Shown here: piece by piece, positions 6,747-8,497 of the stretch
Position numbering within the stretch: the first letter of the stretch is position 1
How the letters are laid out: every line of letters starts with the position of its first letter
Source: an uncultured Spirochaetaceae bacterium
GTDB lineage: Bacteria; Spirochaetota; Spirochaetia; Treponematales; Treponemataceae
Length of the DNA stretch: 8,497 nt
Direction: 5' to 3'
Assembly: GCA_902796985.1 (NCBI GenBank)
Contig: CADBRC010000120.1
Location: 1-8,497 of the forward strand
The notes under the pieces: generated by a model
The model's database searches: none
The model's input: only the letters and a program-made list of their open reading frames with translations
Told to the model about the DNA's origin: nothing
Position numbers and translations under genes: made by a program

Positions 6747-7542
6747 GACTTTCCTCCACATATTCAAGCCGGGCAGTAAGCTCACTGATTGTCCTCGTAA
6801 GGCGGGCCCGCTCTTTCTCGAGCTTCTCCTTGGGATCAATCTCCTTGGACTTCTGCCTCATCATCGCAATAACGGAGTCAGGGCTTTTCCCCGACTTGAT
6901 TGCTGCCGTCACTTTGGCACGGTCATCGGCTTTATGAGTTCCGGCGACAATCTTCATATTTTCAAAGCCCATGTCCGCATCAGCGTCCGGAAGGGTGCTG
7001 ACGCGCTGCATGGACTTGGCGGTGTTTCTGGGAAGCTGCAGGACACGGTCAATATAGTCTTCGTAGCGGATGTTCGCCTGCTCACACAACTCCTGAGCCT
7101 TGACGAGTGCCCTGCCAAATTCTATCATAAGATGACCGTTCTGGGCTATGTACTTCTCACGGATTTCCTTAGTAAGAGCTTCCAGCTCAGGAGAATCGGA
7201 AATGCTTATGCTGTAATAGCCTTTCTGTTCGGCAATCTCGAGGAGGACATTGAACCTGGCCCAGAAAGAGCGGGTGTGCACCCTCGCCCCGTGCGGAGGC
7301 TCCCTGCCCCCGTTCGCCTCAATCTGCTCCTCATTTATCAGGTGGTGGGTGTACTCGTGGACAGCCGTATACACCAGCTGGTTATCGGTCTTAAAATTCT
7401 TGTTATGAAGGACTATCTCCCGAGTATCGGGCTTGTAGAGACCGTTTACCCTTTTGCTTTCCTTGCCGGATTGCACGACGGTAAACTCAAGCTTGGACTC
7501 CTGAATATCCAGGAGCATATTCTTTATCTTCTCATTGTCCAC
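6733..7542 (-). CDS. putative zinc metalloprotein with HExxH motif and C-terminal coiled coil
   Basis: 269-aa protein without signal peptide or membrane helix, so probably cytoplasmic. Its core is TAVHEYTHHLI, with HExxH at 62-66, the zinc-binding and catalytic motif of many metallopeptidases. H84 or H89 in PPHGARVHTRSFWARF is a plausible third ligand, reminiscent of SprT-like layouts but too divergent to assign. A middle helical section (about 118-175) is followed by a Lys/Glu-rich stretch from about 238 to the end (KEKLEKERARLTRTISELTARLEYVEESL), likely a coiled coil for oligomerisation. The start is GTG with a -10 box nine bases upstream and no Shine-Dalgarno. An in-frame ATG at 7518 is a possible alternative. 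It heads a four-gene operon, and its 3' end overlaps the serine-rich gene by 14 nt. Peptidase activity is unproven. Confidence 0.8.
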   Translation of the reverse strand: MDNEKIKNMLLDIQESKLEFTVVQSGKESKRVNGLYKPDTREIVLHNKNFKTDNQLVYTAVHEYTHHLINEEQIEANGGREPPHGARVHTRSFWARFNVLLEIAEQKGYYSISISDSPELEALTKEIREKYIAQNGHLMIEFGRALVKAQELCEQANIRYEDYIDRVLQLPRNTAKSMQRVSTLPDADADMGFENMKIVAGTHKADDRAKVTAAIKSGKSPDSVIAMMRQKSKEIDPKEKLEKERARLTRTISELTARLEYVEESLASL

Positions 7543-7551
7543 AGTTAGTTC

Positions 7552-7580
7552 AGTATAGCATAAGGACGGCCGCGAGGCAA
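7552..7580 (-). promoter_or_regulatory. sigma70-like promoter of the four-gene minus-strand operon
   Basis: On the minus strand: -35 TTGCCT (7580-7575, 4 of 6), a 17-bp spacer and -10 TATACT (7557-7552, 5 of 6). The start is expected near 7545 (an A), giving about 3 nt of 5' UTR before the GTG at 7542. The -35 sits mostly in the loop and the spacer in one arm of the inverted repeat 7562-7597. Confidence 0.55.
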
Positions 7581-7597
7581 GGCTCGCACCCGTCCTT
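7562..7597. terminator. strong inverted repeat, candidate terminator of the beta-barrel gene or promoter-overlapping operator
   Basis: Arms AAGGACGG (7562-7569) and CCGTCCTT (7590-7597) pair perfectly. Inside, after a 2-nt internal loop, GCGAG (7572-7576) pairs with CTCGC (7583-7587) around a 6-nt loop. It lies 20 bp after the stop codon of the minus-strand beta-barrel gene, where a terminator is expected. However, the minus strand continues ATGCTATACT with no U-tract. The T-rich run TTTTTT (7605-7610) lies between the stop codon and the hairpin instead. Because the repeat covers the -35 and spacer of the next promoter, a regulatory-protein site is an alternative. Confidence 0.45.
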
Positions 7598-7617
7598 TCA
7601 GGTAAAAAAGTCAGATA

Positions 7618-8497
7618 TTAGAAAGAGAGCCTCAGACTGAACGCAGCAGAAGGAATCTTCGTGTTGAAGTCAAAACAACCGCTTGCCGTGATGTCAAAAC
7701 AAAGAACATCCAGTCCGATTCCGCCGTAAATCTGGGGCCGGATGCTCTGGGTGAACTTGCAGCTGGAACCGCCGGAAAATTTGGTCGGCAGAATTCCCCA
7801 GTCCTGGGCCATGGCGACATAGCTTGACTCGTCCTTATAGACGGACTTCCAGTCAATGTCAATCTCCCAATCTGCATTCGCCTGCGTTAACGCAACCCTT
7901 GCACCGACGAAGGGAACAAGAACGGCAAGCTTAAGAGAGTACTGTGCATCCAGCTTGAAAGTCGCGGCCTTATAGTCTAAGGAAGCGGACGCATCGTCAT
8001 CCTTTATGGAAATCCCGCCTTTGGAATAGTAGAAGCCTGCCCCGAGGGAAAGAATTGAGTTCAAAGGCCCTTTCTTTATCAGCGGATAGCGGACATCAAA
8101 TCCGAAATTATAAAATTCCAAGGCAAAATCATTCAGGCTACTGGAAATTCCAGAAATTTTCCTCGTATCCAAAAGGGAGAAAGCTGCACCTATGTCCAGA
8201 GGGAAGAAAGGCAGGCTCGCCCTGATGTCAGCGGTTACAGTCGGGAAGGGAAGAGAGCTCGGGAAGCCGCTGGTATTTATGCCCAAACTGTCCGCAGCAT
8301 CAAGCAGGGGGGAAATATTCATGAAAGAAATCCCCGCATTCAAACCTCCGCCTATGTGGAAGATGGAGCCGAGCCATGCTTTGGCCCAGACATTCTGCTG
8401 CATCTGGGAGTCAGGAACCACGTCCACTATGGTGTCGCAGAGCTTGTTAAGGCCGTCCTGCGCGTCAGTTATAGGATACTGAGAGTCAAGTCCGTAG
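7618..8497 (-). CDS. outer-membrane beta-barrel protein, 5' part beyond the window
   Basis: C-terminal 292 residues of a probable outer-membrane beta-barrel; the frame is open through the right edge. The sequence is built of short amphipathic strands bounded by turns (for example SILSLGAGFYYSK, TFKLDAQYSLKLAVLVPFVGARVAL, IRPQIYGGIGLDVLCFDITASGCF). It ends in SLRLSF, with the terminal Phe and alternating hydrophobics of the BamA-recognised last strand. Two Cys (in DVLCF and SGCF) are close to each other. The visible N-terminal part (NKLCDTIVDVVPDSQMQQNVWAKAWLG) may precede or form the first strands. Internal GTG and ATG codons near 8427-8401 are not taken as starts because the homogeneous frame continues upstream. 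No specific family (FadL-like, OmpW-like) could be assigned. Confidence 0.8.
   Translation of the reverse strand, partial: YGLDSQYPITDAQDGLNKLCDTIVDVVPDSQMQQNVWAKAWLGSIFHIGGGLNAGISFMNISPLLDAADSLGINTSGFPSSLPFPTVTADIRASLPFFPLDIGAAFSLLDTRKISGISSSLNDFALEFYNFGFDVRYPLIKKGPLNSILSLGAGFYYSKGGISIKDDDASASLDYKAATFKLDAQYSLKLAVLVPFVGARVALTQANADWEIDIDWKSVYKDESSYVAMAQDWGILPTKFSGGSSCKFTQSIRPQIYGGIGLDVLCFDITASGCFDFNTKIPSAAFSLRLSF

Noticed and set aside
5020..7548. Long plus-strand open frames (5020-5877 and 6646-7548) opposite rsmG, the serine-rich gene and the HExxH gene
   Set aside because: The minus-strand products carry recognisable motifs, a signal peptide, tight operon spacing and ribosome-binding sites. 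The plus-strand products show none of these.

Overview
The window reads as chromosomal DNA of a spirochaete, most likely a Treponema of moderate G+C (roughly half). That is an inference from the flavour of the proteins: an outer-membrane beta-barrel ending in Phe, a serine-rich exported protein, an HD-GYP/GAF regulator and a stand-alone GtrA protein. No rRNA, tRNA or species-specific marker confirms it. There is no tRNA, rRNA, transposase, integrase, phage gene or CRISPR array. Eight complete genes and one truncated gene fill nearly all of the sequence.

Layout, left to right. Positions 1-80 hold four copies of a 20-bp hairpin-prone tandem repeat abutting the stop codon of a minus-strand CPA2-type cation:proton antiporter (79-1278). 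A compact divergent promoter region (about 1276-1330) separates it from a plus-strand pair: a GtrA-family membrane protein (1331-1858) and an unrecognised two-helix membrane protein (1855-2307), overlapping ATGA-style. With its own promoter follows a plus-strand Bug/TctC-like solute-binding protein that appears membrane-anchored and has no transporter partner here (2377-3363). A minus-strand terminator (3365-3410) lies between it and the convergent operon.

That operon runs on the minus strand from 7542 to 3421: an HExxH putative metalloprotein, a serine-rich exported protein (start overlapping by 14 nt), RsmG (8-nt gap) and a GAF/HD-GYP putative cyclic-di-GMP phosphodiesterase (63-nt gap). 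Upstream of it, also on the minus strand, is the C-terminal part of an outer-membrane beta-barrel protein that runs off the right edge. The operon joins one housekeeping rRNA modification gene with envelope or signalling genes. No shared pathway is evident from sequence alone.

The most interesting signal is architectural. All four genes that head a transcription unit have a sigma70-like -10 hexamer ending only 7 or 9 nt before the start codon, so their mRNAs should be leaderless or carry about 3 nt of 5' UTR. Three of the four have no usable Shine-Dalgarno sequence, and in the fourth the apparent one lies inside the predicted promoter. The four genes internal to operons all have SD-like sequences. 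This suggests that leaderless initiation is routine for first genes in this organism.
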